Origin: JAVKDP01 sp040222185
GTDB lineage: Bacteria > Bacteroidota > Rhodothermia > Balneolales > Balneolaceae
DNA: 62,002 bases
NCBI GenBank assembly: GCA_040222185.1
Contig: JAVKDP010000006.1
Coordinates: 1 to 62,002 of the forward strand
Direction of reading: 5' to 3'
The notes below the pieces were generated by a model. It searched no databases and was not told where the DNA came from. It saw only the letters and a list, made by a program, of their open reading frames with translations. Positions 34,211-43,587 of this stretch are shown here, one piece after another (the first letter of the stretch is position 1; each line of letters opens with the position of its first letter). A program made the position numbers and the translations under genes.

Positions 34211-35098
34211 TCAATCGTCTTCGCGGACCAGAACCAGAACAGCCCGTGGTTGGTGGGCAGAGAAGTATCCTACTCCATTTTCAATATTTGTAGGATGATT
34301 AACCGGCTCATTTGCCAATGAAGAAATAAATCCACCGGAACGCTGCCTGGCTTCCAGGAAATTGTAATAACCCTCTGAGATATTAGTAATTACTACTAAT
34401 GCAGAATCGGTAGTAGAAGTGAATTCAATAATCTCATTTTTTTCGATGAATCCATCTTCAGCGCCCCTGTCTGTTAAGAGTTGCTCGTAAATCAGGAAAT
34501 TCTGATCTGAGAAGAACAAGCTTCCGCTATCGCTGGAATCAACTTCGGTAGTATCTCCATCTGTTAACTGGTAGGCCTGAACAACATAAAAATTTTCTTC
34601 TTCCCGGTCAGGGATCCGGTAGTAGAAATTAATGAGGTCTTCAAAAAGAGTATCATTTTTAGTAATACTGATGGAGTCCATTTCAACAGCAGGGAGAAGT
34701 ACACTTTGAGCAGAAACCTGTTCCCCGCTTGTGGAGTCGAAAGCAGTAAGATTTAATACCTGGAAATCAGTGAAGGTCTGCAATTGAGTTCCGAATAGGC
34801 CGGGTATGTCACCTATAGCTTCCAGGGTATCTGTGATACCTTCATATTCTAAAATTACCAGTGCGCTATCTATCAACAAACGATCAATGAAATCCTGAGT
34901 GAGGTCGTCAGTATCTTCCGCGGATAGTGCTGAAAAACTTCGGGACATGGTCACAAAAAATGTTTCTGAAGGGCCAACAAGAGATGAAACGGCAATCTGA
35001 GGTTCTGCTGGATCCACGGATATAGGGAGATCCTGGACAGTACAGCCTAGTGAAAGTATGATCAGGGTACTAAGTGCTATTTTTCTCCAAACATTCAT
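34211..35098 (-). CDS. DUF4249-type lipoprotein, partner of the TonB receptor
   Basis: A 295-residue lipoprotein with lipobox LSLGC (Cys19). The mature part starts VDPAEPQIAVSSLVGPSETFFVTMSRS, like the N-terminal beta sandwich of DUF4249 proteins, which typically sit next to TonB receptors in Bacteroidota. By analogy it would be a surface-exposed substrate-binding or lid protein for the transporter; the ligand is unknown. The start overlaps the receptor stop by 4 bases. Confidence 0.75.
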   Translation of the reverse strand: MNVWRKIALSTLIILSLGCTVQDLPISVDPAEPQIAVSSLVGPSETFFVTMSRSFSALSAEDTDDLTQDFIDRLLIDSALVILEYEGITDTLEAIGDIPGLFGTQLQTFTDFQVLNLTAFDSTSGEQVSAQSVLLPAVEMDSISITKNDTLFEDLINFYYRIPDREEENFYVVQAYQLTDGDTTEVDSSDSGSLFFSDQNFLIYEQLLTDRGAEDGFIEKNEIIEFTSTTDSALVVITNISEGYYNFLEARQRSGGFISSLANEPVNHPTNIENGVGYFSAHQPRAVLVLVREDD

Positions 35099-37386
35099 TT
35101 CGATGAAAAATTAAAGTTATAGGAAATAGAAGGGATAAAGCCGAAAAGGCCTTGTTGAACATACTCGTAAGCAACCCCATTATTTTTAATATCCACACGG
35201 AAAGGAGCAGCTTTATTGTAAAAATTATATGCTCCAATATGCCATTCACCTCCAAACCTGTTTTTGCCCCTGGGTTTAAGAATGAAATTGATATCTAACC
35301 TGTGACTTGATCCTAGTTGCGTACCATTTCTATCTCCGTAAATCGGAATTAGTTCAAAACTAGTTAACGAAGAGTTAGGCATGAGGAACTGACCGATTTG
35401 AGGAGTAAATCGGGCACCGGATTGGAAAGTCCAGACAGCTGAAAAACTCACCTTATCAGTTAACTCAGCCATAGAAACAAAGTTCATGACATGTGTTCGG
35501 TCATATTTTGCTGAATAAGTGTTTCCGTTATTTAGCTCATCAAATGTACGAGTGGTTTTTGAGATGGAGTAAGAAAACCAACCTGTGAAAATACCATGCT
35601 TTTTCCGAACCAAGAACTCCAGTCCATAAGATTCACCATCTCCAGCCAGTAATTCCCGCTCAAAATTATCATTCAGGATCAAACTCGCACCTTCCCGGTA
35701 CTCGATAAGGTTCTTCAGGGATTTGTAATAGCTTTCAATTTCCAGGCTGGCTTGCTGTTTTGGAAAGATTCGGGTATACCCGACAGCAAATTGGTGCGAT
35801 CTTTGAGGCTTTACATTTTCAGTTACCGGGTACCAGAGATCAGTAGGCAGAGCGATGGATGAAGATGAAACCCGGTGCATATATTGTCTCATTAAGCTAT
35901 AACTGGCTTTAAAAGAGCTGAGATCATTTACTTTGTATCGAGCTGAGATACGAGGTTCTGGTCCAGCATACAATTTATCTTCAGCAAGAGTAAAGGAATA
36001 CCGGATGCCTGCATTGATCAATAACTGATCAGAAACCTGCCGTTCGTTCCCGGCATACAAAGCCCATTCCGTAGTTTGAATCAAGTTTCCTTTCCGGTCG
36101 TCAACCAGGTCACCAATATCTCCGGCAGTACTAATTACATTCGGGCGGAAAAAGTGAGCGACTGACTGGAAGCCAAATACATACTTATTCTCGGTACTCT
36201 CAAAGTATTGCCAATCGGCTTTCCCCCCGATATCCTGAATCTGGGACTTTATAAGCAGGGAGTTATCAATGAAATTCCCGGTTATATCGTACTTGAAACG
36301 GGTTTGATGCAGGGTGACATTAGAGAATAACTTCTGGCTTTTGTAGATGTGATTCCAACGTAGTGTGGAAGTAAAATTCCCGAGTTTAAAACCGAAATCA
36401 AGATCTTCATCCCCTTCATCTTCTTCAGCAGTTTCATTGAAAGCCAGCACATCGTCCCCAAAATACGAGCTGAAGTAGAGGCGATCATTGTTGTTAATCT
36501 TGTAATTCAGTTTCACATTATAGTCATAGAAATAATAAGGCAGATTACTTCCAACAGCCTGGAATACCCGATCGATGTAAGTTCTCCGGGCTGCAACCAT
36601 AAAACTCATTCTATCTTTAATAATAGGGCCATCAACGGTCAGGCGAGAGGTTAACAAGCCGATACCGCCTCTTGCATTGTAACGCTGTGCACTTCCGTCA
36701 TTCATTCTCACATCCATCACAGAAGAAAGCCGTCCTCCATAATCAGATGGAAACCCACCTTTTATGATGTCGACATCTTTGATAGCGTCTGCATTAAAAA
36801 CCGAAAAGAAACCAAAAAGGTGACCGAGGTTATAAACTACGGCATCATCTAGAACTACGAGGTTTTGATCGTCAGTACCACCACGTACAAACATCCCGGT
36901 AGTACCTTCATTTCCGGAAGTGACTCCTGGCAGTAATTGAGCTACTTTTATTAAATCTGCTTCTCCACCAAGAGTAGGGATGTTGCTGATCTCTTCGGGT
37001 CGGAGATTAAAAGTACTCATCCTGGTGGAGTTGACCTTTTCCTGCAATTCCAGGCGGCTGGCTGAAACCAGGACTTCTTCAAGCTGCCCGATCTGTTCAT
37101 CGAGAAAGAAATCCAAAGTTATGTTTTCCGAAAGCGTTAATGTAGTATCAATTGGTTGATAGCCGAGGTAGGAAATCTGAATTCTGATCGTCGGAGTATC
37201 AGGTGATAAAGAATAGAATCCATACACATTGGTAATCGTCCCGCTCTGGGTATCAGGAAGATATAGCGCAGCTCCAGGCAGTACTTCTTTATCTGATCTG
37301 TCATAAATATGCCCGCTTACAGTAAATTGAGCAGTTGCAGGTGCACTAATAGTGCAGAGTATAAGTAGCAGGAGAAACTTCTTCAC
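35095..37386 (-). CDS. TonB-dependent outer-membrane receptor
   Basis: A 763-residue receptor. Signal peptide about 1-19; carboxypeptidase-regulatory-like domain about 21-100 (SGHIYDRSDKEVLPGAALYLP); plug domain about 115-225 with LLPGVTSGNEGTTGMFVRGGTDDQNLVVLDDA; then a 22-strand-type barrel ending SYNFNFSSK. It imports a nutrient or exports a product across the outer membrane using TonB energy. The DUF4249 partner overlaps its 3' end and a small exported protein overlaps its start, both by 4 bases. No glycosidase or SusD-like gene is adjacent, so a polysaccharide-utilisation role is not indicated. Substrate unknown. Confidence 0.92.
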   Translation of the reverse strand: MKKFLLLLILCTISAPATAQFTVSGHIYDRSDKEVLPGAALYLPDTQSGTITNVYGFYSLSPDTPTIRIQISYLGYQPIDTTLTLSENITLDFFLDEQIGQLEEVLVSASRLELQEKVNSTRMSTFNLRPEEISNIPTLGGEADLIKVAQLLPGVTSGNEGTTGMFVRGGTDDQNLVVLDDAVVYNLGHLFGFFSVFNADAIKDVDIIKGGFPSDYGGRLSSVMDVRMNDGSAQRYNARGGIGLLTSRLTVDGPIIKDRMSFMVAARRTYIDRVFQAVGSNLPYYFYDYNVKLNYKINNNDRLYFSSYFGDDVLAFNETAEEDEGDEDLDFGFKLGNFTSTLRWNHIYKSQKLFSNVTLHQTRFKYDITGNFIDNSLLIKSQIQDIGGKADWQYFESTENKYVFGFQSVAHFFRPNVISTAGDIGDLVDDRKGNLIQTTEWALYAGNERQVSDQLLINAGIRYSFTLAEDKLYAGPEPRISARYKVNDLSSFKASYSLMRQYMHRVSSSSIALPTDLWYPVTENVKPQRSHQFAVGYTRIFPKQQASLEIESYYKSLKNLIEYREGASLILNDNFERELLAGDGESYGLEFLVRKKHGIFTGWFSYSISKTTRTFDELNNGNTYSAKYDRTHVMNFVSMAELTDKVSFSAVWTFQSGARFTPQIGQFLMPNSSLTSFELIPIYGDRNGTQLGSSHRLDINFILKPRGKNRFGGEWHIGAYNFYNKAAPFRVDIKNNGVAYEYVQQGLFGFIPSISYNFNFSSK

Positions 37387-38120
37387 GAACCTCTCCTCAG
37401 TTTAAAATGAAAAGCCAGGTTGGTTCCCCGAAGAATCATAAAATGTGGAGTGCCATCTAAACCGGAATAATGGAAAGTAGGCTTCGACGTGAAAGTCATG
37501 GATAAATTCTTAATCACTTTAAAGCGAAACCCGAAGGGTACAGAAAGCCCGATGGAAGCTGATTGTTTAGCAAAAAAAGAAAACTCGCTGTCAAGTAGAT
37601 CTATTCCTGAAACGTTTTCTTCTGTTTTTGAAGAAATCGGGATTCCGAGCCTCACTACTGCTCCGGCCATGAGAGTGAATTTTCTTTGAGGTGCCCTCAC
37701 ATAGTTATAGCCTGCACGAAGAAAGAAATGCTCAGAAACAGATGTGTAGGTGCTTGTGACAGCAATAGTATCCTGGAAAGTTCCTTGCAGTTCATATAAA
37801 TCAGTGGTCATATTGGCGGCTTCGAAACCAGCTATGAACTGGTGCCTGGGATTGTTAATGCTTCGAAAAATAAAATCTATACTTACTCCCGTTGACCTTG
37901 CTGAGCTCTCATTAGTCGGGTTAGAAATATCCCGGGTTCTGAAAAGAGAGGGGTTTTTTGTGCCGCTGATAAAATTCGAAAACTCAGGTAGTGTTCCTTT
38001 ACCAGAAAGTGAGGAAGTATTTACTTCAATAGCATCAATGATAATAACCTGCCCAAAGAGTATTGAAGAAGGTATCAGGAGGAATAGAATAAAAAGAAAA
38101 TGGTAGCGAATTTTAACCAC
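37383..38120 (-). CDS. Exported beta-rich protein upstream of the TonB receptor
   Basis: A 245-residue protein starting with GTG at 38120 (no nearby ATG). A signal peptide ends near residue 24 (SILFGQ). The rest is rich in beta strands with alternating hydrophobic residues (HQFIAGFEAANMTTDL, HFFLRAGYNYVRAP, FTLMAGAVVRLGI), consistent with a small outer-membrane barrel or an outer-membrane-associated protein. I do not recognise a family. It is the first gene of the three-gene TonB receptor operon, overlapping the receptor gene by 4 bases. Confidence 0.6.
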   Translation of the reverse strand: MVKIRYHFLFILFLLIPSSILFGQVIIIDAIEVNTSSLSGKGTLPEFSNFISGTKNPSLFRTRDISNPTNESSARSTGVSIDFIFRSINNPRHQFIAGFEAANMTTDLYELQGTFQDTIAVTSTYTSVSEHFFLRAGYNYVRAPQRKFTLMAGAVVRLGIPISSKTEENVSGIDLLDSEFSFFAKQSASIGLSVPFGFRFKVIKNLSMTFTSKPTFHYSGLDGTPHFMILRGTNLAFHFKLRRGS

Positions 38121-38206
38121 ACGTTATGTTTTCTGCACTTTTCAGATGAGAAAATAGCTATTGCTGAACAGATTATTAAGTTTAATCCCAGAAAAAATTG
38201 AATAGT

Positions 38207-40321
38207 TCAGGGATAAAACCTTTGACCCGATTTTGCAAGGTCAGATAAGATAATCGCAGGTTTAAACCTTGGGCCAAATTGTTCGGTGAAGGTGTTTAAT
38301 TTATCCACTACCAATTGAGCTCCAATATGATCCACATATCGGAATGGGCCGCCGGTAAAAGGAGGGAACCCTAGTCCCAGGATTGCTCCAAGATCTCCGT
38401 CTACAGGTGATTTGAGAATATCTTCCTGTAAACAGTAAGCCGCTTCATTTATCATCATGAGAGCCATACGTTGCTGCACAATATCAATATCAGGGTTTTT
38501 CCGGGAAGCGCCACCGAAAAGAGTATACACTGCGTTATTTACTTCCTTCTTCTTACCGGAGTATAAATACATTCCTTTTTTGTTTTTCCGGCCCAGGTAT
38601 CCGGCATCCAGCAATTCCTGTGCTTTTGTTGAGGATCTACCGCCTCTTGAGTTGAATACAGGAGCCATTGTTTCTCCCACATGAGCGCCAACATCAATGC
38701 CGACTTCATCCAGAAGAGCCATAGGTCCTACAGGATAGCCGAACTTTTTCATGACGCTGTCGAGGAATTCAATAGAAGCACCTTCTTCTAATAAAAGCAG
38801 TGCTTCATTCATATAAGGAGCTAAAATCCTTGTGGTATAAAAGCCAGGGCCATCATTCACTACAATTACCGTTTTTCCTTGTTTCACACCAACCTCATAG
38901 GCAGTAGCTGTAACCCAATCAGCTGTTTGAGGAGTAGTAATGATTTCGAGCAACGGCATTTTTTGAACAGGTGAGAAATAATGCATACCGATAATATTTT
39001 CCGGTCGTTTCGCTCCTCTTGCAATTTCAGAAATAGGAAGAGAGGATGTATTTGATGCAAAAATAGAGTTCTCTGGAGTATTCGATTCTACTTCAGCAAT
39101 TATCCTTCGTTTTAAGTCGAGGTCTTCAAAAACGGCTTCAATAACCAGGTCGGTTTTTGCAAAAGCATCATACGAATCGGTTCCGGAAACCCTGCTTATA
39201 ATCTGATCTTTTTCGAAAGGTTTTAACACCCTTTTTTTTACTTTTTTATCCAGGTTATCCCAGATTACTTTTTCACCTTTAGCTGAAGCCTCTATAGATT
39301 GATCCTTAAGAAGTACATCATATGAGCCTTTGTTGATGCTGACATCGGCAATTCCAGACCCCATTAATCCAGCACCCAACACGCCAATGGTTTGAACAGG
39401 CCTAGCAAGTTCAGCCAGTGGGTTTGTTTTGGCATCCGTCATGCCAAAGAACAGGTTAACCAATGCCCGTGACTCTGAAGTTGCTCCAGCTTCTCCAAAA
39501 AGTACAGCCTCATTCTCCAGCCCTTTTCGAAGACCTTTTTTATATCCGTAATTAACTGCTTCAATAATTTTGAGAGGAGCCGGGTAGTTTCCTTTGGTTT
39601 GGCCAAGAACTTTCTTTTTTGCCTGAGAGAAAATAACAGACCGCCCAATGGGATTGTTCTCAAGTATCCTTTCTATAAAAGAGCGCTTGTCCTTCCGGGT
39701 GTATTTACCGGATTCAGATAACTTGATAATTGCCTTTATAGCGGCCTCTTCAAGTACGTCCTTATGAACAAGCTCGTCTACTAAACCAATGCGTTTTGCT
39801 GTGCGGGCATAGATATTTCCGCCAGTAAGCATGTAACCCAATGCCTTTTGAATTCCAATTAACCTTGGCATTCTTTGCGTACCTCCAGTTCCAGGGATTA
39901 CACCCAGTTTTACTTCCGGTAAGGCAAATACTGTTTTCGAATGATTTGAAGCAATTCGGTATTGGCAAGCTAATGATAGTTCCAGGCCTCCTCCCATACA
40001 GCTTCCATGAATGGCAACAGCGATGGGCTTAGCAGAGGCTTCAACTTTACTAAGCAAAGCATGGCCATCTTTACTTAGTTGTTCCAGGTCGCTGGCGGTT
40101 TCCCGGGCTTTGAACATCTCGATATCAGCCCCTGCAATGAAATTATTTGGCTTCCCGCTGATGAGTACAGCGCCTTTCAGCTTCTCATCTCCCTGGAGTG
40201 TATTGATGAAGGTTTCGAATTCCTCCATCATAGATTCGTCCAGAGTGTTCACTTTCTCGCTCTTTTTATCAAGAGTAATTACGAGGACGGAATCTTTTAT
40301 CTCGGTTTTGAAATAACTCAT
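38207..40321 (-). CDS. fadJ: Fatty-acid oxidation multifunctional enzyme (enoyl-CoA hydratase / 3-hydroxyacyl-CoA dehydrogenase)
   Basis: A 704-residue two-part enzyme. The N-terminal crotonase domain (about 1-190) has the oxyanion loop FIAGADIEMFK and the catalytic Glu region GGGLELSLACQYRIA. The 3-hydroxyacyl-CoA dehydrogenase part (about 310-700) has the NAD site GVLGAGLMGSGIA, SNTSSLPI and the HYFSPVQKMPLLEI motif. It performs hydration and dehydrogenation in beta-oxidation. It overlaps the thiolase gene by 4 bases in the order thiolase then FadJ, as in fadIJ. FadB and FadJ are hard to separate by sequence; the FadI-type partner favours FadJ. Confidence 0.93.
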   Translation of the reverse strand: MSYFKTEIKDSVLVITLDKKSEKVNTLDESMMEEFETFINTLQGDEKLKGAVLISGKPNNFIAGADIEMFKARETASDLEQLSKDGHALLSKVEASAKPIAVAIHGSCMGGGLELSLACQYRIASNHSKTVFALPEVKLGVIPGTGGTQRMPRLIGIQKALGYMLTGGNIYARTAKRIGLVDELVHKDVLEEAAIKAIIKLSESGKYTRKDKRSFIERILENNPIGRSVIFSQAKKKVLGQTKGNYPAPLKIIEAVNYGYKKGLRKGLENEAVLFGEAGATSESRALVNLFFGMTDAKTNPLAELARPVQTIGVLGAGLMGSGIADVSINKGSYDVLLKDQSIEASAKGEKVIWDNLDKKVKKRVLKPFEKDQIISRVSGTDSYDAFAKTDLVIEAVFEDLDLKRRIIAEVESNTPENSIFASNTSSLPISEIARGAKRPENIIGMHYFSPVQKMPLLEIITTPQTADWVTATAYEVGVKQGKTVIVVNDGPGFYTTRILAPYMNEALLLLEEGASIEFLDSVMKKFGYPVGPMALLDEVGIDVGAHVGETMAPVFNSRGGRSSTKAQELLDAGYLGRKNKKGMYLYSGKKKEVNNAVYTLFGGASRKNPDIDIVQQRMALMMINEAAYCLQEDILKSPVDGDLGAILGLGFPPFTGGPFRYVDHIGAQLVVDKLNTFTEQFGPRFKPAIILSDLAKSGQRFYP

Positions 40322-41628
40322 TTTTTCTCCTCATAGCGTTCGAGGATAATAGCGTGTCCCTGTCCTCCAGCGGCACATGCGGTAACCAACGCAAATTGTG
40401 CTTCCTCCCGAAGCAGGCGGTTAGCAGCTGTGGTAACCAGCCGAACCCCTGTTGCTCCGAAAGGATGCCCTAAAGAAAGTGATCCACCAAGTGTATTAAT
40501 TTTTTCCATTGGGATTGCGCCTACTTTTTTGCCCCTGCCCAATGATTTTTTAGCAAATTCATCTGAATCCAATGCATTTAATACAGAGAGAACTTGTCCT
40601 GCGAAGGCTTCATGAATTTCGAACACATCTATATCATCCAAAGTTAGTCCCATTGAATCTAACGCCTTGGGAGTAGCATAAGCGGGGCCTAATAGTAATT
40701 CATCTCCGGGATCCTGGGAAACAAAATTGTACTCCCTAAGATAAGCTTTTGGTGTTAAACCCAGGGAAAGGGCAGTTTGTTCTTCCATGATAAAAGAAGC
40801 AGAAGCCCCGTCAGTTAGGAAAGAGGCATTCCCGGCAGTAATAGTACCATGAGGTTTTATAAAAGCAGGGCGGAGTTTTGCCAGCCTCTCCATTGATGTA
40901 TTTTCTCTAAATCCATTGTCATGATGAACGACTTCAAACTTAGGAGGAACTTTAACCGGGATCAGTTCTTCGTCAAGCAAACCTTCTTTAGTGGCTTTTG
41001 CAGCAAGGTGATGTGATCTCATGGCAAATTCATCCTGGTCTTCCCGGCTGGCCCCAAATCGCGCAGCCATACGGTCTGCACTTTGCCCCATGGTTTCTCC
41101 TGTTGAAAACTCAGCGATAGCCGGGAGTTCCGGCAAGAAATCTTTTAATCCCAGGCCTTTGAAGAACTTGATGAACTCTAAAGGAGACTTATACTTTCGC
41201 GCTGCGAGTACATTTTGCCTGAATTTCTTTTTGAAGCGTACCGGGATATCTGACATTGTTTCGGTTCCACCAGCTAAAATAATCTTAGCCTGACCTGAAC
41301 GTATAGCATCAATCCCACTTGTGACTGCCTGGTTTGAGGAGATACAAGCCATAGAAGTAGTAAATGCAGGAACTGTATTTGGGATACCTGCTCCCAGTGC
41401 ACTTTCTCTCGCGACATTACTTGTTCTTACTTCCTGGATTACATTACCCAGTATTACCCGGTCGATAGAAGCTGCTGGAACATTATTTCTTGAGAGCAAT
41501 CCCTGGATAGCAATACGGCCTAAATCGTAAGCCATTAAACTATTATAGTTTGTTCCGGACTTCAAAAAAGGGGTACGGACACCATCCACAAGCACGGCAG
41601 TAAAAGGATAATTTTTGGAAGAGCTCAT
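40318..41628 (-). CDS. fadI: Acetyl-CoA C-acyltransferase (3-ketoacyl-CoA thiolase)
   Basis: A 436-residue thiolase, the same length as E. coli FadI. Nucleophile Cys95 (MACISSNQA), catalytic His in GHPFGATG and the second Cys in ACAAGGQG are all present. It cleaves 3-ketoacyl-CoA to acetyl-CoA and a shortened acyl-CoA, closing the beta-oxidation cycle with the FadJ-type enzyme encoded immediately downstream. No fadE, fadD or regulator is seen here. Methylmalonyl-CoA epimerase at 52 kb would handle propionyl-CoA from odd chains. Confidence 0.94.
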   Translation of the reverse strand: MSSSKNYPFTAVLVDGVRTPFLKSGTNYNSLMAYDLGRIAIQGLLSRNNVPAASIDRVILGNVIQEVRTSNVARESALGAGIPNTVPAFTTSMACISSNQAVTSGIDAIRSGQAKIILAGGTETMSDIPVRFKKKFRQNVLAARKYKSPLEFIKFFKGLGLKDFLPELPAIAEFSTGETMGQSADRMAARFGASREDQDEFAMRSHHLAAKATKEGLLDEELIPVKVPPKFEVVHHDNGFRENTSMERLAKLRPAFIKPHGTITAGNASFLTDGASASFIMEEQTALSLGLTPKAYLREYNFVSQDPGDELLLGPAYATPKALDSMGLTLDDIDVFEIHEAFAGQVLSVLNALDSDEFAKKSLGRGKKVGAIPMEKINTLGGSLSLGHPFGATGVRLVTTAANRLLREEAQFALVTACAAGGQGHAIILERYEEKK

Positions 41629-41747
41629 ATAAGCATATCTGGATTTTGAACTCTAAGTTAACAGTGTTAACCAAATAATCAAGAAGTGTTCTTATTTTTC
41701 TTGGGTTGAAGTGTAAGTATTCATATATTTGTCGCCCTCAACAGAGC

Positions 41748-41822
41748 GGGCGATTAGCTCAGTTGGTTTAGAGCACCTCGTTTACACCGAGGGGGTCGGG
41801 GGTTCGAGTCCCTCATCGCCCA
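41748..41822 (+). tRNA. tRNA-Val (anticodon TAC)
   Basis: A 75-base cloverleaf: acceptor GGGCGAT/ATCGCCC with discriminator A, anticodon stem CCTCG/CGAGG around TTTACAC, and T arm GGGGG-TTCGAGT-CCCTC. CCA is not encoded. Confidence 0.96.
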
Positions 41823-41826
41823 CGTG

Positions 41827-41857
41827 AAAAAGCCATCCAATTTGGATGGCTTTTTTT
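41827..41857 (+). terminator. Bidirectional terminator after tRNA-Val
   Basis: AGCCATCC at 41831-41838 pairs with GGATGGCT (41844-41851), with AAAA upstream and a run of seven T downstream. It serves the tRNA on the plus strand and very likely the arsR-arsC operon that ends at 41872 on the minus strand. Confidence 0.9.
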
Positions 41858-41871
41858 ATGCAATAAGGTTT

Positions 41872-42483
41872 TTAAACTAAGTGATTAAAAACATACTTCA
41901 TTTCTGTTGCAATTTGCTCACTTCGTTCAAAATAAGTGGCTTCCTGTTCAGGCATTCCGTCTGATATTTTTGGATCAATATAAGTAACCGGAATACGCCG
42001 TTCTGCTCCCGGAATAAACGGGCAATTTTCATCAGCATGATCACAGGTCATAACCGCGGCAAACCTGGAGGTGGGGTTAAACGGGGCATCATATTTTTTA
42101 GAGAACCCTATGACAGGTGCATCGTGTTCTCCAAACTTAATGTTATAACGAGGGTTGTCAGCTGCAGAGTCATCAGTGATCTGGAAACCAATGTTTTTCA
42201 AGGTATGAATAACCATCGGATACACCGCCGTAGCCTCAGTTCCTCCTGAATAACAAGCCAGGTCGTTAATTTCAAAATGAGCTCCAATCGTTTGTGCCCA
42301 AATCTGAGCCAGATGACTTCTTCGTGAATTATGAGTACACACAAAGTTAAGTGCTATAGGGGCTGAGATATCAACTTTGCTCCTCATATAATCAACAAGT
42401 GGTTGAAGTACTTCTTTTCTCTCTTTGGGAATAGAAGCAGTGTTCAATGATGTAATATATTTCTCAATGGATGTATATAGCAT
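41872..42483 (-). CDS. arsC: Thioredoxin-coupled arsenate reductase (LMW-PTP fold)
   Basis: A 203-residue protein with the low-molecular-weight phosphatase P-loop C-x5-R: Cys49-THNSR-Arg55. The redox relay of the thioredoxin-linked ArsC type is also present: Cys147 and Cys154 in TCDHADENC, with the same six-residue spacing as Cys82 and Cys89 of the staphylococcal enzyme. It should reduce arsenate to arsenite. About 40 extra residues precede the usual start of the fold. It is the last gene of arsR-(Cys-tailed protein)-arsC, 15 bases after its neighbour. A general tyrosine phosphatase is a less likely alternative because of the three cysteines and the operon. Confidence 0.88.
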   Translation of the reverse strand: MLYTSIEKYITSLNTASIPKERKEVLQPLVDYMRSKVDISAPIALNFVCTHNSRRSHLAQIWAQTIGAHFEINDLACYSGGTEATAVYPMVIHTLKNIGFQITDDSAADNPRYNIKFGEHDAPVIGFSKKYDAPFNPTSRFAAVMTCDHADENCPFIPGAERRIPVTYIDPKISDGMPEQEATYFERSEQIATEMKYVFNHLV

Positions 42484-42498
42484 GATATTGATTAATGA

Positions 42499-42954
42499 TT
42501 AGCAACACCCGGAACCTGGAGCACAGCAAGAAGAAGCTTCAGCTTCAGCAAGTGCTGGTTCTGGCACATTACATTTGTCTCTGGCAAGGCAGTCGGTATG
42601 TTTTGTAGTAAGTACAAAATTGACTCCGTCAAAATCCAACCCAAACTTACCAATGGTGTCGCCCTGGTATTCTACCTCAATATCAAGATCAGGTAATCCA
42701 AGAGCTTTTTCGGAAAGTTCAATTATGCTCAACAATTTTTCAGGATGAAGCCTATGATCGTAGTCATTTGCATTCCAGAGCTGAAAGTTGGCAACATCTT
42801 CATTCCGGATGGTGCCACCACAGTCAATAAAATGCTTTTTCACATGACCAACTTCCGTTACATGAAAATGAGAAGGTACAAGTTCATCATTGGGAAGCAG
42901 GAACCGAATCTGTTCTAGTTTATTTAGGTGATTTTTTATTTGAGAAATTTTCAT
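42499..42954 (-). CDS. DUF6428-like protein with Cys-rich tail, arsenic operon
   Basis: I start at the ATG at 42954 (MKISQIKNHLNKLE), since a start at 42999 would run 10 bases into arsR and add an unlikely leader. The 151-residue product has a compact alpha/beta region with several His (SHFHVTEVGHVKKHF) and a Cys motif CLARDKC, then a short linker and a tail SSCCAPGSGCC with two vicinal cysteine pairs. Such a tail could bind As(III) or another soft metal. The family resemblance to DUF6428 is from memory and not certain. Position between arsR and arsC makes an arsenic-related role likely, for instance an arsenite chaperone. Confidence 0.68.
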   Translation of the reverse strand: MKISQIKNHLNKLEQIRFLLPNDELVPSHFHVTEVGHVKKHFIDCGGTIRNEDVANFQLWNANDYDHRLHPEKLLSIIELSEKALGLPDLDIEVEYQGDTIGKFGLDFDGVNFVLTTKHTDCLARDKCNVPEPALAEAEASSCCAPGSGCC

Positions 42955-42989
42955 AATCGTGTATTTATTTGAGGTAAAAAGGGAAGAGA

Positions 42990-43322
42990 TTAACAGCATG
43001 TTCCGTTTGATTCTATCTCCCGGTTTAGAAAATCAGAAATGGCCTTCTTCATCGCGTTCCAGTTTTTTGAATCAATACAGTAACAAACACTGGTCCCTTC
43101 AATATTACCTTTGATGAGCCCCAGGTTTTTTAATTCCTTCAGGTGTTGCGAAATAGTGGGTTGGGCTAAGCCAATTTCATTTACCAAATCACCACAAACA
43201 CAGGCATTGGTTTTAAAGAGGTGTTGAAGAATAGCAATCCGGGCAGGGTGGCCCAGTACTTTAGAATAAGCAGCTATCTTGTTTTGTTTGGTAGAAAAGA
43301 TTTCTGATTTGGTTAATCCCAT
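42990..43322 (-). CDS. arsR: ArsR/SmtB-family metalloregulator
   Basis: A 110-residue winged-helix repressor. The recognition region QPTISQHLKELKNLGLIKG is at about 54-72, and the As(III)-binding pair Cys41-x-Cys43 (ACVCGDL) sits at the start of the alpha-3 helix as in ArsR. Further Cys are at 80 and 82 (CYC) and the protein ends in Cys109-Cys110. It should repress its own operon and be released by arsenite. The promoter lies in the 265 bases shared with the divergent small ORF at 43588; an inverted repeat at 43337-43358 is a possible operator. Confidence 0.92.
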   Translation of the reverse strand: MGLTKSEIFSTKQNKIAAYSKVLGHPARIAILQHLFKTNACVCGDLVNEIGLAQPTISQHLKELKNLGLIKGNIEGTSVCYCIDSKNWNAMKKAISDFLNREIESNGTCC

Positions 43323-43336
43323 GGTTCTTTAATTTG

Positions 43337-43358
43337 TTCATTGCAATATTACGATGAA
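43337..43358 (-). promoter_or_regulatory. arsR: Possible ArsR operator and promoter
   Basis: TTCAT at 43337-43341 and ATGAA at 43354-43358 form an inverted repeat 15 bases before the arsR start. Read on the minus strand the interval contains TAATATTG, one mismatch from the TAnnTTTG promoter element of Bacteroidota. The arms are short and the match may be chance. Confidence 0.3.
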
Positions 43359-43587
43359 TAATTTTTAAATCAAACAGGAAATTTATTTTTAAGCTTCAGC
43401 CAGGGGCAGATTGCATTACCCGGATATATTATTGAACAGCAAGTGATTAGTAGTTGTACAATATTAGATAAAGAGAAAATGTTTATAAAATGGAATTTCT
43501 AACATTTTTTTATAAAAATATTCTAATATAAAAATCAATAAATATACTTAGGAATTTTTTAGATTGATCGCGAATTATTAGAGAATC

